Assembly (NCBI GenBank): GCA_003184365.1
Contig: NKYR01000080.1
Coordinates: 62,001-126,000 of the forward strand
Source: Evernia prunastri
Taxonomy: Eukaryota; Ascomycota; Lecanoromycetes; Lecanorales; Parmeliaceae
Reading direction: 5' to 3'
Length of the DNA: 64,000 nt
The notes under the pieces are model-generated. The model was given only the letters and a program-made list of their open reading frames with translations, was not told where the DNA came from and searched no databases. This document shows positions 13,001 through 24,340 of the stretch, in pieces. The position numbers and the translations under genes are program-made. Within the stretch, counting starts at the first letter, position 1. Each line of letters starts with the position of its first letter.

Positions 13001-14912
13001 CATATGCCAGGACAAGAGTTCAGACCATTTAGAGAAGGTTATGCTAATAAGGCTTTCCGTTCACAGAAAGGCTATTTGATGAGACAGAACACCAAGGTCA
13101 TTATTGCTAGCAGCGCTTCCCATGAATCTACCGAGTCTGTCACTGAGAATAAGGATACCCAAGAGCTTGCTGCCCGAGGCACGCGATCTGCTGGTAACTC
13201 TCCTAGAAAGCCAAGTCATACGCAGACATGGACGGCAGAGCCATGGAACGGGAAGATCAGGCGCAAAAGCATTCGAAAATCAGGCGGTGTCCCCTCGAAG
13301 GCGCCAGGAAGTGGACCCGCTCCTCCATTGCCTGGTCAGCAAAGCAATGTAGCCACCGGTCTCGGCAGCGTTACCGAATACGAATCGATGCAGAGTACAG
13401 AGGAAATCGGAGAAGATGGTGAAAGAGGCAGACTTTTTGTGAAGGTTGTGAGGGTCAAAGACCTAGACCTTCCCCTGCCAAAAGGTATGATTGTTGCATT
13501 GTTCCTCACGTCTTCTTGCAGCTGACCGACGACTGCAGGGGAACGTTCATACTTTGCCTTGACTCTTGACAATGGCCTGCACTGCGTGACTACGGCATGG
13601 CTGGAGCTGGGCAAGACCGCTCCAATTGGACAGGAATTCGAACTTGTTGTGCTAAATGACTTGGAGTTCCAGCTTACCCTACAGACTAAGCTCGAAGAGC
13701 CAAAAGCGAAGCCTGTGGTTGAATCTCCTGCAAAGAGTACCAGCCCTTCAAAGCCTTCAACGTTCAGTCGCGTCTTTGCCTCTCCGCGCAAGCGCAAAGA
13801 GCTGGAGATGAAACGGCAAGAAGAGGCTCAGCAGGCTGAGCGACAGAAGCAACAAGCTAGCAAGCGAATCGTTCAGCCCACCGCCTGGGATCTTTTACAC
13901 GGTCTTGTCGCTAAAGATGGTAGTTTCGCACGTTCGTACGTCTGTCTCAAAGACCATGAGACCAGCGCATACGGCAAACCCTATACTGTGGATGTACCTT
14001 GCTTCAATGAGTGGGCGACTGAAGATGCACACACCATGAGCAGCGTCAAGAGCAAGCGCAGCGCCATGAACGGTGGCGTCCAGCGTAAAGCGCCCTACCG
14101 AGTCGGCAAACTTGAGCTGCAGCTTTTGTTTGTACCCAAGCCCAAGGATGCAAAGGATGTAGATATGCCGAAGAGTATGAACGCCTGTATCCGTGAGCTG
14201 AGAGAAGCCGAAAGTGCACTCCCGAAGAAATGGGAAGGCAATCTCAGCCAACAAGGTGGCGATTGTCCGGTAAGTCTTGGTCGACCCCCAACGGATTTGA
14301 GCACAGCTGAACAGATGCTAGTACTGGCGGCGACGTTTCTTCACCCTTGATGGGTCCAAGTTCACCGCTTACCACGAAGCTACACGGCAACCCCGAGCCA
14401 CCATCAACCTCGCCAAAGCCAGTAAGTTAATTGATGATAAGTCGGCTCTCATGCGCAACGATGTTCCTGCCAAGGGCAAAGGTCGCAGAAAATCTGCGTT
14501 TGCTGAAGAAGAAGAGGGGTACATGTTTGTCGAGGAAGGCTTTCGCATCCGCTTTGCCAACGGAGAAACTATCGACTTCTATGCCGATAGCGCCGCTGAG
14601 AAGGACGGCTGGATGAAAGTTCTCTCAGAAGTTGTAGGCAAAGACACCACTAAGCCTAAATCCTGGACCGACCTTGTTCTGGCAAAACAGCACGCAGCTG
14701 CTTCACGGGCTGACCAGGCCAAGCAAGGACAGCATAAAACAGCTTCTGGCTCTGCCAAGCAGGCACCACCCATGAGGTCTGGACCACCCACGCCAGCAAA
14801 ACATTTCTCGCATCCCAACGTCGCACCGCCGACGCCAGACAAAGGCCCCAGACGTTCTGATATTGGTTCGAGGACTGCAGAGCGAGCGAAGGCGCGGTCC
14901 ATGGTGTTTTGA
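10099..14912 (+). CDS. BUD4: Bud site selection/anillin-like protein with C-terminal PH domain
   Basis: Bud4 is a septin-associated, anillin-like scaffold; in filamentous fungi it organises the contractile ring and septation. Exons are 10099-10110, 10192-10332, 10382-13484, 13539-14269 and 14322-14912, giving 1525 aa. The start is a tiny 12-nt exon (MSQS) with a GTATGT donor; the next exon begins 'IQPLRI', the conserved fungal N-terminus. Residues about 50-1050 are low-complexity, Ser/Pro/Glu-rich and presumably disordered. An anillin/C2-like block starts at 'GRLFVKVVRVKDLDLPLP' and runs through 'YFALTLDNGLHCVTTAWLELG'. The PH domain begins at 'YWRRRFFTLDGSKFTAYHE' in the last exon and ends near 'WMKVLSEVV'. 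Septins are its expected partners. Confidence 0.93.
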
Positions 14913-15228
14913 CGACTGGTATTAACCCTCTGAGTGGAGAAATTGATGTCTAGCACTTACTGTACAGCATCTCCTGTACCGGTACTTGAGGGGCTTGTTT
15001 TATGACCTTGAGCCCGGCGTTACTTTATGAATTCATTTCCTCCAAGATGCTCGTTCGATGTTTCTGGTGGTGTTGGTGTTTGAAGCTGCAAAGCAACGAA
15101 GCAGCCGGTGGTTCAAAAAGAATTTCCCGATTCAGTGTATTCACGATTCATTTTTCGTAGCTCTACATTATGCTCGTTCACGATCGTCGATAGAGTATAC
15201 GGGTTGTAAAAGGTAGCTTGAATACATA

Positions 15229-17335
15229 CTATTTCTTGCCCTTCTTCTTTCCCTTCGCTTGCCCGCCGCCAGGTTTCTTCTCAGCGGCTTTGATGACCCC
15301 TTCCCCTCCCCCTGGTTTGGTTTCGGCACCTTTCTCACCACTTACCCCTCCCTGCGTCTTCTCCGCTGCCTTCTGCCTGCCCTTCCTGCCTTTTGGCCGA
15401 TAGGTAGATCGATCCTTGAGTGGCAACCACCGCTCGGGATCAGGTGTCTTGGAGGGATCGTACTCCCTGGGTAATCTGGACTTGCGCACACGCTTTCTGA
15501 CGGGCTTGGGCTTTTCGTCCAAGGCGCGTTTGCGGGAAGTGGCTGCTGCGCTGCTGGATGGCAGAGAAGGCACGCCAGCTTCTTCGAGTGCAGCGACGTC
15601 GATGCCGGCGACGAGACGGGCTACTGGCGTCAAGATCTCGGCTTCTGAAGATACCTTTTCCGGCGAGGTGAGGGCGTGGGACGCCACATACCCTGCCGTT
15701 GCGGATTTGGAATTGGGGTCTTGGGTATGGAGGGTGGAGAAGATATCTCGGGCTACGGACTGGTGGTCAGGGTCCGAGGAGTCGAGGAGGGAGAGACCTG
15801 CTGCTTGCAGAAGCGCCGTGGGGGGTTTCGACTTGTGCCGCCAGTAAGAGGCCGCTTTCGCGAGCGTGGTCTTGATTTGAGATTTGCGGCCCTGTGAGGT
15901 GTAGAGGGAGACTTGGAGGGCTACCAGTCCCGGCGCGTAGAGGACATCTTGATCCGAAGGGGTTTGGGATTCGGAGAGGCGTTTTAGAAGGGAGTCGAGG
16001 ATGGTTATCGCTGAGCCGTGATTGTTGGTCAGCACGTAGAGCTGGATGATGGTCATGATGAGGCCGATGTCTTTCGGTCGCTTTTCGAGCAGTGGTAGGA
16101 TGTGTTTGAGGCCTGGCTTTGCGAGCTGGCCTTGGGCATGGGCGGCCGCGTTGAGGACGGAGATGTTATTGATGTGGGGTGATAGCGTTGGGGTGGAAGT
16201 TGAGAGAATTCTGTCTGTGGTTTTGATCACGCCGTTCGATTTTGAGGCGAGAAGGTCGAGTGCTAGGCCATTTTGATGCATTCGCTCTGCTTGCAGGCAG
16301 AAAAGGTTGTCTGTTTTTGGCAACTTCTCTGTGCTGTGGAAGAGGCGATGTGATAGGTAAAGGTTCGAAGATGAAGATGGGAGTGCCAGCTTGTTGTTTT
16401 GGGCAATCTGCTTTGTAGAGGGATCCGGTATCCTAGATAGGCGTCAGCTGCTGCGGAGAAACACTGTAGGAGGCCGTCCTCTCACTCTTCAAGTGCGATA
16501 CCAGAAGCCAGCTTTTCTGCCTCTTCGGTTTTTCCAAACTTGCTGACAACATACAGCTGCTGGACACTGATGGGGAGGAGTTCTGCAATCTTCTCTTCGC
16601 CTGTGAGGTCGTCGAGAGCATTGCAGAGATCTGAAAACACATCATAAGCCAAGTCTACGATATGGGCAGCATTACTCACCTCTAGCTCTCTTCAACAGCA
16701 CCTCTCCCTGACCAAGCTCCCCTCTAGCAATCGATCCGCAGGCCGCATTATACGCTGTCTCGAAAGCTTCTAAGTCCTCCCTCCCCGGTTTCTTCTTCCG
16801 CACTAAATCCCCTCGCCTCGTCCATTCCAGCTGTGCATCCGTAGCCCCGCAGTTGATCCTGAGGTCATTTTCTTCGTTCTCAATAGCCGTCTGGCTGCCA
16901 GCCAAATTTCTATAGAGCTCCGCAGCGTTGGCGAAGTCCTCTGACCGATAAGACTACACAAACTGTGAGCACGAGCCGACCTTCTCTTATGGGAAAAGTG
17001 AAAGATACAGCTTGAGCCTCGACATGCCTCGCCCCTCGTTGCTCAGATACACGCTTCGCAACACTCTTGGCCTCCTCAAAATCTCCAATCTTGTATAGCG
17101 CGTACGCTCTTTCGGTGGGCACTCGTTGCTTCAGTCGATCCCCGCCTTCTTCGAGCACTCGCAGCGCATCGTCATAGCGGTCCAATTTGAGGAGGGCGAC
17201 CAATTTGATATGTTGGAGTTCTAGATCGCCTTTTGAGTGCTTTAGAGATGCATTGCATGCCTTGAGGATTTCCTCGTGGTCGTCGATTGAGGTCCGTTGG
17301 AGCAGCGCACTCAGTGTTTTCGCAGGGGTAGCCAT
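15229..17335 (-). CDS. SRP72: Signal recognition particle subunit SRP72
   Basis: SRP72 is the TPR scaffold that, with SRP68, binds 7S RNA in the SRP needed for co-translational targeting to the ER. Exons are 17335-17009, 16953-16680, 16630-16486 and 16432-15229, giving 649 aa. The N-terminal two thirds are helical TPR-like repeats (for example 'ERAYALYKIGDFEEA'). The RNA-binding signature lies near the C-terminus: REYDPSKTPDPERWLPLKDR, followed by 'STYRPKGRKGRQ'. The tail is Lys/Gly-rich (ending KGKKKGKK), as in other SRP72 proteins. All three introns have good donors (GTATCT, GTGAGT, GTGAGA). The SRP54 gene also lies in this window at 63.5 kb. Confidence 0.95.
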
Positions 17336-17682
17336 AGCTGCTCAAATCTTCCCAGAAACCACACTTCTCCCGACTTGGGTTACCGCTGCGTTCCCTCTAG
17401 AACCATTCCAAAACCATTATTCTCTGCCTTTTCTAGATCAAGTCGCCCAGATAAACTAGGACAATGCAGACTTCTCCGAGAGCTACGGACATTTGCTTAG
17501 GTACAGCGCATGGGCTTCAGCCTTACAATAATGGGACTCGCTTAAATATAAGACTAAGATAACGATTGCCGAGGCCATGATACTTTAAGGTAGTCTTCTG
17601 GGTAGTGGGTACGGAGAAGCTCACATGGTCAGATTGCTATCAGAATCAAGTCTATCTGCGAAGTCTCTAGGTGCTATGCTTG

Positions 17683-18876
17683 CTATTCTTCATACCCCCC
17701 GTTCACGACCGCTAACTTAGTATTCTCCAACCAGCCCTTCAGGTACTCGTACACGGTGAATGTAACAGCCTGCCCTGGCGCAACCCTCATGATTCGAGGC
17801 GTGATCCCCTTGTAGAAAGCATGAAATCCTTCTTGCTTGAACATGTCGCTTGCGATAACCTTGACTCTACTTATCGCCGTTTCCCCCGGTTGGCCAGGGT
17901 TTTTCTGCAATCTTGTCTTGATCGTATCAATTGGCGCGTTACTCAGAGGGCCCATGGCACCGCTCACTAAGCCGATGATCATGGTTTGGTAGCTCGGAAG
18001 CTCCTTGTCATGGTATGCCGGCTGATTGTTCTGCAGGAATGATTTGAACTCCGTGTAGGCGCTGAAGTTGACAGCCTGGTTCGTCCCTTGGCGTAAAGCG
18101 GTAAGAGATACTCCACGATACATGGCCCCAATCCCTTCCTCTTTGACGACAGTGTATGCGGCATGCGCGGCATTACGGTATTTGGGAATGTCCAATGGAT
18201 CGGCCATTGAGTGATGTTGCGCTTGCAGTCGGATCTTAACGACTTCCATAGGGGTCACAACTGCGACCGCTTCGGTAACGCCGGCAGCGAGTCCAGCTGA
18301 AAAGTAGGAGATGTTGTCAGTTTCCAGTACATGCAGATTCCAGAAACGCAGGAATTCTCACCGAAAAATGTAGCCTCCCCACTCACATGACCGTCTTTGC
18401 TTGCAAGCAACTGCTTATACCACTCGTAAGATGTAAATCGTATCGCCATCTTCGGCACGATGCCGGTTACGACGGCGCCGAGACCTTTGTATAAGCCGAG
18501 AGGTGTCTCCCTTTTCACGATCTCTTTTCCCGTGGTATAGAATCCGCGTGGTTTTGCCTGCTGCCTTATTAAGAAGATTTAACGCCTCACACGCAATGTC
18601 CATCCTTACTCCAGGGGCTCGTTTTCTCCGCGACAGCTGCATCCGCACCTTAATGGTATCTGGATTGTTTAGCTTGGCACTTTCAGGCAACGAGCCATGG
18701 GACTGACCGAGGGGATGACATGCAAGTGCCTCCATCATGCCAGCTCCACCGCCAGCTGCAGTGTCAGGTTAGCGGACATCTAGGCTGCATCGACAAGTTT
18801 TGCCGTTACCAATTAAGTTGGTCGCTGCTGAAGCGGGCTTCTTCCCTCCCGGCCCTTTAACATTCTTTGCGGACAT
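17683..18876 (-). CDS. SFC1: Mitochondrial succinate-fumarate carrier
   Basis: This inner-membrane antiporter (yeast Acr1/Sfc1) exchanges cytosolic succinate for matrix fumarate and supports growth on acetate and ethanol. Five exons (18876-18810, 18755-18708, 18659-18610, 18557-18362, 18296-17683) give 324 aa, the usual carrier length. All three mitochondrial-carrier signatures are present: HPLDTIKVRMQ, TPMEVVKIRLQ and APIDTIKTRLQ, each followed by its GXYRG-type companion (LYKGLGAV, MYRGVS, FYKGITPR). The N-terminus MSAKNVKGPGGKKPASAATNL matches fungal Acr1. Intron positions are confirmed by rebuilding the first signature, which is split by an intron between PL and D. Confidence 0.95.
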
Positions 18877-19532
18877 TCTAATAAAGGCGAGGAGACGCAG
18901 AGGAGAGCTAAAGGCAGGAATACAGACGACCGAGTGAGACGATGACCAAAGAATATCACCAGTAATGAGACCTCGATTTTGAATGGCTGCAGATAAGCAG
19001 GAGGAGAAAGCAAGGCTCGACGTGCGTGGTCATTGTGTCCAATGAGACAGCGACAGAGGAAGAGGGAGGTCTGACGCAAAAGCTTGACTTGAAAGCCAAA
19101 GTCAGTCCAGTGGACCGCGGCAAGTTACGAAGACGGGCGTCGGGAGCCATGCTATTTCGAATGTGGGTTCTCAAAGCTCCATGGCTTGAAATGAGGATAC
19201 TCCGCCATCGGGACGAGCGGAGGAATAGCGGACCAACGGCGGTGATGTTGGCCAACCACGCAAAGGCAATGGAACCCCATTCGTCCTTGCTCAGCGATGT
19301 TTCGGAACACCGGGGTTTCAAGTTCATTCTCTAAACATCGTACTCGACAGTTGGGGCTGAAACATCAATAAATAGAGTAGAGTATCGTGGGAAAGAGACT
19401 TTTGGAGAGAGTCGATGTGGGGCCTAGCGCCTTTTCCAGGCCGAGGTTAACGAGGTAAAGATACTTCAACTGACTTCGCAGGACGGTCCAGATGAAGCTT
19501 CGTCACGTCCGCAGGCCTCTAATGTTGGCACC
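18877..19532. other. Divergent upstream region of SFC1 and twinfilin
   Basis: The two start codons are 656 bp apart and face away from each other, so both promoters must lie here. A 102-codon frame at 19026-19334 and its antisense counterpart look non-coding. I could not name specific factor sites. Confidence 0.5.
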
Positions 19533-20641
19533 ATGCAGTCAGGTATCACTGTATCGAAGGAGTTGCAAGATGCCTTTAACGAGCTGGTCTCCGGCCCAAA
19601 CCAACGTGGCATCATAGCAACTATCGCCTCTGAGGCTCTCATCCCCCAGCACACCATTGCGTCCAAATCCACCGATTTCTTCAGCGATCTACCCGCTCTC
19701 ACACCACTCCTCTCCACTACCGCGGCCTCCTACATAATCCTCCGGCGGTATCAAAACGCTCCGGATGGCTATGTCGCCGTCACTTACATACCCGACACGG
19801 CGCCCGTCCGGCAAAAGATGCTTTTCGCTTCCACACGGTTGACATTGGTGCGCGAATTGGGCACGGAGAGGTTCAGAGAGTCCCTTTTTGTGACGGAGAT
19901 GAAGGAGCTGGAGAAAGAGGGATGGGAGAAGCATGACGCCCATGGAGCCTTGAGCGCCCCGTTGACGGAGGAGGAGGAGAATCTGAAGGGGATCAAGGAG
20001 GCTGAGGCCGAGGCGAAGGGAGGAACGGAAGGAAGGAGATTGGAGACAGGCGGTAGGCTCAGCATTGCTGCAAGCGCGGAAGCGAAAGAGGCACTGGGCA
20101 GGTTTAGGGCAGGGGAAGGAGGCAACCTATTGCAGTTGGTGTGCATGTGATCCAGGCCTTTGGGTTTCGGAGAAGGCTGGCGCTTACATTTTGCAGAACA
20201 TCAATGTCAAGGATGAGACCATTGAGCTTGTAGGTTCGAGCACCACAGACGCCGATGGGTTGGCTTCGGCCATATCCAGCACGGAACCCCGGTACTCCTT
20301 CTTCAGGTATTCGCACCAGTTCGAAGGAAGCGAGCAGTCCCCCATAGTTTTCATATATACCTGTCCGTCGGGTTCGAAGATCAAAGAGCGCATGGTCTAC
20401 GCGTCAACGAAGCAAGGGTTTCTGGCTTCTATGGGCTCAGAGATGGGAATCGAAGTCGCCAAAAAGGTGAGCGAGATGAACCGAGAACGCTGGGCTTTTG
20501 CAACGATCACTAACACGTTGTCTTCAGCTCGAGGTCTCGAGTCCTTCCGAGATCACTGCATCGACTTTGGAAGAGGAGTTTCGGCCAAAGCAGGAGCAGA
20601 AGCAGGGCTTTTCGAGACCCAAGAGGCCCGGGAAAAGGTGA
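19533..20641 (+). CDS. TWF1: Twinfilin, two ADF-homology domains
   Basis: Twinfilin sequesters ADP-actin monomers and promotes filament-end turnover at cortical actin patches. Exons are 19533-20138, 20197-20466 and 20528-20641, giving 329 aa. ADF-H domain 1 spans about residues 1-140 (MQSGITVSKELQDAF ... 'ILRRYQNAPDGYVAVTYIPD'). Domain 2 starts around residue 175 and includes 'NINVKDETIELV' and 'RYSFFRYSHQFEGSEQSP'. The C-terminus is the expected basic tail ending in KRPGKR, which in twinfilins binds capping protein and phosphoinositides. The introns (GTGTGC...TTTTGCAG and GTGAGC...TCTTCAG) are both in phase 0. Confidence 0.92.
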
Positions 20642-21221
20642 TCATCAAGTCAATTCCAGCATAGCGTCGCGGTGGAAACACAGCAGAGCTCTTGAATCTA
20701 ATACATCAGTCCATACCCAGTCATCGAGTGAAATGCATCTTCGTCGTTTCCCTTGGAGCCTACGTTTATCGAAAGTAACCTGATCTGAACTTTATAAGAC
20801 AAATAATCTCAGATGACGTCGCCCATGTGGGCTCGAATATCTACTGGTAGTTGGCAGCGACGACGCTTTCCTACGTTTTATTACCAGGCTAAGAAGCGAA
20901 CCGTAATCCCCGTCAGACGTGGTAAGGGAGTTCTTCCAGCACTTCTAACATATTGAATCGGCTAGCACAGGGTGATGCTCGACCCTCCCACCTCTGACAA
21001 GGGAAGATCAAGGTCAAGGGCACAGATCTTGGGTGATGAATTCGCCACGGTCGAGCCAATTGTAGGAGAGTATGGGGGACGGCATGGAAACACATTCGAT
21101 TTCTTTCTAATGCTCGATCTGACTGCGATGTGGTGACCTAGAAGACGACATCTCGGCTATCAACCTTGACGCATCACCATCCAATCCAGACCGTCAACTT
21201 ATCCCTAAACAGTCTACCTTC
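20642..21221. other. Intergenic between convergent twinfilin and P450
   Basis: About 580 bp holding the two 3' ends. No open frame of interest, RNA gene or repeat was seen. Confidence 0.55.
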
Positions 21222-23334
21222 TCAATGGATAACGACCCTTAGACCTTTCGAATCGAATCTATAACAGGGGTTGAAGAAATCATGCGCGATCTCTACGTCC
21301 GTAACGTCCGTCTCAAAGAGCTCGAACCTGAAACGGCTCGGGGCGAAAATGGCGGCAAGGGTCAGGTAGAGCTCACAATACGCGAGACTGTAGTTGACAT
21401 ACTCGATCAGTGGTCCGAATTCTGCACCGTCGTCGAACAGTGGGCTTCGAAAGACGGGGCACATACTTCAGGCCAATACATGATCTAGTGCCTCTACCAA
21501 ACGGAACCAGGTATTTCCGCAGTTGAGTCTTGGAAGGCTGGAGCCATCGTTCTGGTTGGAACGAACGGGGGCTTGGGAAGATGGCGGGGTCATCGTGCAG
21601 CATGACTGAGGTCATGCCTACCGGCGTCTGATGATGATTTCGGAGTCAGCATGTCCGGTCTCAAATGGAAAAGAGCCATCAGGAGCTACTTCGGAATAGA
21701 ATAGGATACGTGTAAGTCAAGAGTAGCAATGATGAAGTCTTGGAAATCGGGTCTTACGTTCACTGGGATCGTCCAATTCTTATACTGCAGGGCGATGTCT
21801 GGAGAGATCCTTTGGAGCCGATGGGAGACTCCATAACTCCATCTACTTACAGTTCAGCCGAGATTATGTTGGGCTATCCAGCCTAATCGAGACGGACGTT
21901 CACCTCAAAGCTTCCTGAATACAGGCAGTCTAGTAGGGTATGAGATCGGATGTTTGTCTGATGACACACCATATAAAAAAGGCAAACGCAGGAAAGATCT
22001 CACCAGGTAGGGGAGTTGCTCAAGCTCGCTCCATCTCGGCTGCGAGTCTGGCTCCGGCATTACGCTTTCGAGTTCGCGTTGTAATCTTTTTAAGATTTCT
22101 GGATCGTGAAGGATGTGGAATGTCAACACGGACAGCGTGTGTGCAGTCGTAGTTGTCCTGTCAAGGCCTGCCTCAGCGAAGAAAATTGATGGCATACGCC
22201 ATTGGGAAACATGAATACCCAGCACCAACCACCGATAACGCTTCCGCCACAAGACGCTCAGTCCCTTTATCCTGGGGTCTTATACCATCGTTTGTGAGGA
22301 TATCATAGAATATGGTCTTCTGGCCGGCACTCTTTTGCCCTTCGGCGAGGTCTTTCTTTATTTCTAGCACCTGCGCCCGCAGCGTCTGCCATTCATCAGT
22401 AGGGTATCTTACCCAGCGGGCAACTATGGAGGCAGACAGCTTGCACGCCAAGTGTAGATGACAGCTTAGGACTGGCCTTTTTGACCAGCGATAAAGGAAT
22501 TCTTCGCACCATCGGCTCCAGCCATTCGAATTGCTTGAAAACGTGGGAAGCTTCGGAAAGCATCATCATTGACTGATGCCAGTGAGGAGCAAGGTCAGGG
22601 CTTTGCATGAAACCAAACGGGCGTGCAAAAGCATATTGGCTGATCACATCACCCGTCATGGAGGTAAAGACATCTATCATGTTCACGTTGCAGCCAGTTG
22701 CTTGAACATTGCGCAGACGTGCTACTAGATGATCGACGACAGATTGCACTGCAGGTTCCAATAGATATACGGAAGCTTTGGAGAAGAAAGGCGCCAAGGC
22801 TGCGGCTCGGGTACGGTGCAATTCGTGACTTTCCGTTGAAAAGGTAGCAGTGGTCGGACCAAACCCTTTCATCGACCATTCGTATTTCATAGTCCTTCGT
22901 GTAGAAGAGCCTACGTACAGCTCATCATAGTAGCTATTCTAGGATCAGTGACGAGCATAACTGCCACCATAGTCTGGCGGAGCCTAACTCAGGATCATTG
23001 ATATGCAGTTCGTAAGGACTGATCCGTATGATGGGGCCTCGAAGTCTGCGTCAGCAAGAGTTACTTCGAACATGAACGTGCACAGTGTCGAGAGCGAGAG
23101 ACGCGAACCATGGCGCTCACCGTGGCGCTCATGCAGCTCTGCGATCTTCCATGTATAGCGACCTCGCTTGATCACATCGTAGTAGAACTCGTACCAGAGA
23201 GTCAAAGCAGCGAGCTTTGGGCCCGGAAATTTAGCAAGAGGGCTGAAATACAATCGGTAGATAGCGAGAGATATGCAATATGCGAAGAATGCGAAAATGA
23301 AAACGAGAAGATTGCGCATGGAAAGGAAGTCCAT
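21222..23334 (-). CDS. Cytochrome P450 monooxygenase with an apparent single-base frameshift
   Basis: A membrane-anchored microsomal P450. Exons: 23334-23121, 23037-22989, 22933-22219, 22157-22004, 21929-21904 (26 nt), 21842-21758, 21627-21467 and 21387-21222. An N-terminal anchor (residues about 8-30) is followed by the Pro-rich hinge 'KFPGPK'. Key motifs: GAGTTTTAHT (I-helix, usually AGTDTT), EALR (ExxR), PERW, and the heme loop FGRGTRSCIG with its Cys ligand. The style resembles fungal trichodiene oxygenase-like P450s, but I cannot assign a CYP family or substrate. Within exon 3 the frame shifts by one base near 22440: upstream homology runs to '...SPKLSSTLGVQ' and resumes one frame over at 'KLSASIVARWVRYPTDEW'. 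A 49-nt intron with a weak GTCCTA donor would also restore frame but loses 16 codons. So the gene may be inactive, mis-sequenced or oddly spliced. Without the shift it would be about 522 aa. Confidence 0.85.
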
Positions 23335-24340
23335 GTTGACTATCTTTGATGGCGAAATAGCAGGAAGAACAATATCGGGTTCGGTAGATGACCAGCGCTT
23401 TTGATGTTTTTTAAAACATTCGGCACCCTCTCCCACCGCCCAAACTACCTAACCTACGCCTGACAGTAGTGTGTAGGTATGTATACAAGCTTGATGGAGT
23501 TGAAGGATTCGAAGGATTCGAAGGATTCGGCCTGCATTAGATCTTCTCTTTCCTTCCCCAAATCTGATTGATCGGTCTTCACAATCGTGCATGGAGAGAG
23601 GATGGCAGGGCAAGGCAAGGCTTGGCTTGACCCCGCAGTGTTCAAGCACACCTAGCTCTTGGGGCACTAAAGTTCCTAAGGTACCTACAGTATTTTAGTA
23701 TTATTATTGTCGGAGTTGGGGAAAGGTAGGGCGTGTCAGTACTTTAGTGTACGTTAATAATGGAGCAAAGGTTTAAGGTAAGCGAGCCAAAAATAGTACA
23801 CTGCGCCGCGACTATTTTACAAACCTAAAGTTTTCATCCAAATACCTAGCATGCGTCCTTACCTTCTTACCTCTTATACACATTTTGATGACAAGGCTAC
23901 AGTACTAAATGCTGGATGACATCGATATGCTTTCCCCAATCATGGCTGTGTTCCTATTCATTATTTATTATTACCATTTTTATCACCATTTTATCATGTT
24001 TTTATTTATTTTTATTTACTCCAAGTTACGTTACTTGACTGATTTGCTGACCGCCCAGTCTCCCCACGTCGCATGTTGCCCCAATCCCATGCATGCTATT
24101 CTTGCTGCGCTTTCACACTTATTAGGAGTCAGGACTACGTATGAAATATTAATATGACAATCCATCTACCTACCTCTTCCTTTTCACTCTCACAATCATC
24201 CCTAGTCTTCCCGCCTTACTTTTCTTCATCTTCATCTTGCTCATCATAACCGTCACTGCTTATGTTGTTGCTATATACATCCTCCCGCCTGTTCTCTCCT
24301 CTCCTCTCCCAAGCCATTATACCCTTTCACGCCTCACAAA
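23335..24340. other. Divergent promoter region, AT-rich with CT-rich leader
   Basis: About 1 kb between the P450 start and the next gene's start. It holds three direct copies of a 9-base unit (GAAGGATTC) at about 23503-23529, an AT-rich part at 23690-24030, and a pyrimidine-rich leader at 24160-24330 just before the ATG at 24341, typical of fungal 5' UTRs. No gene recognised. Confidence 0.5.

Noticed and set aside
23502..23529. Three tandem copies of a 9-base unit as a regulatory array
   Set aside because: Too short and few to call an operator; may be simple slippage.
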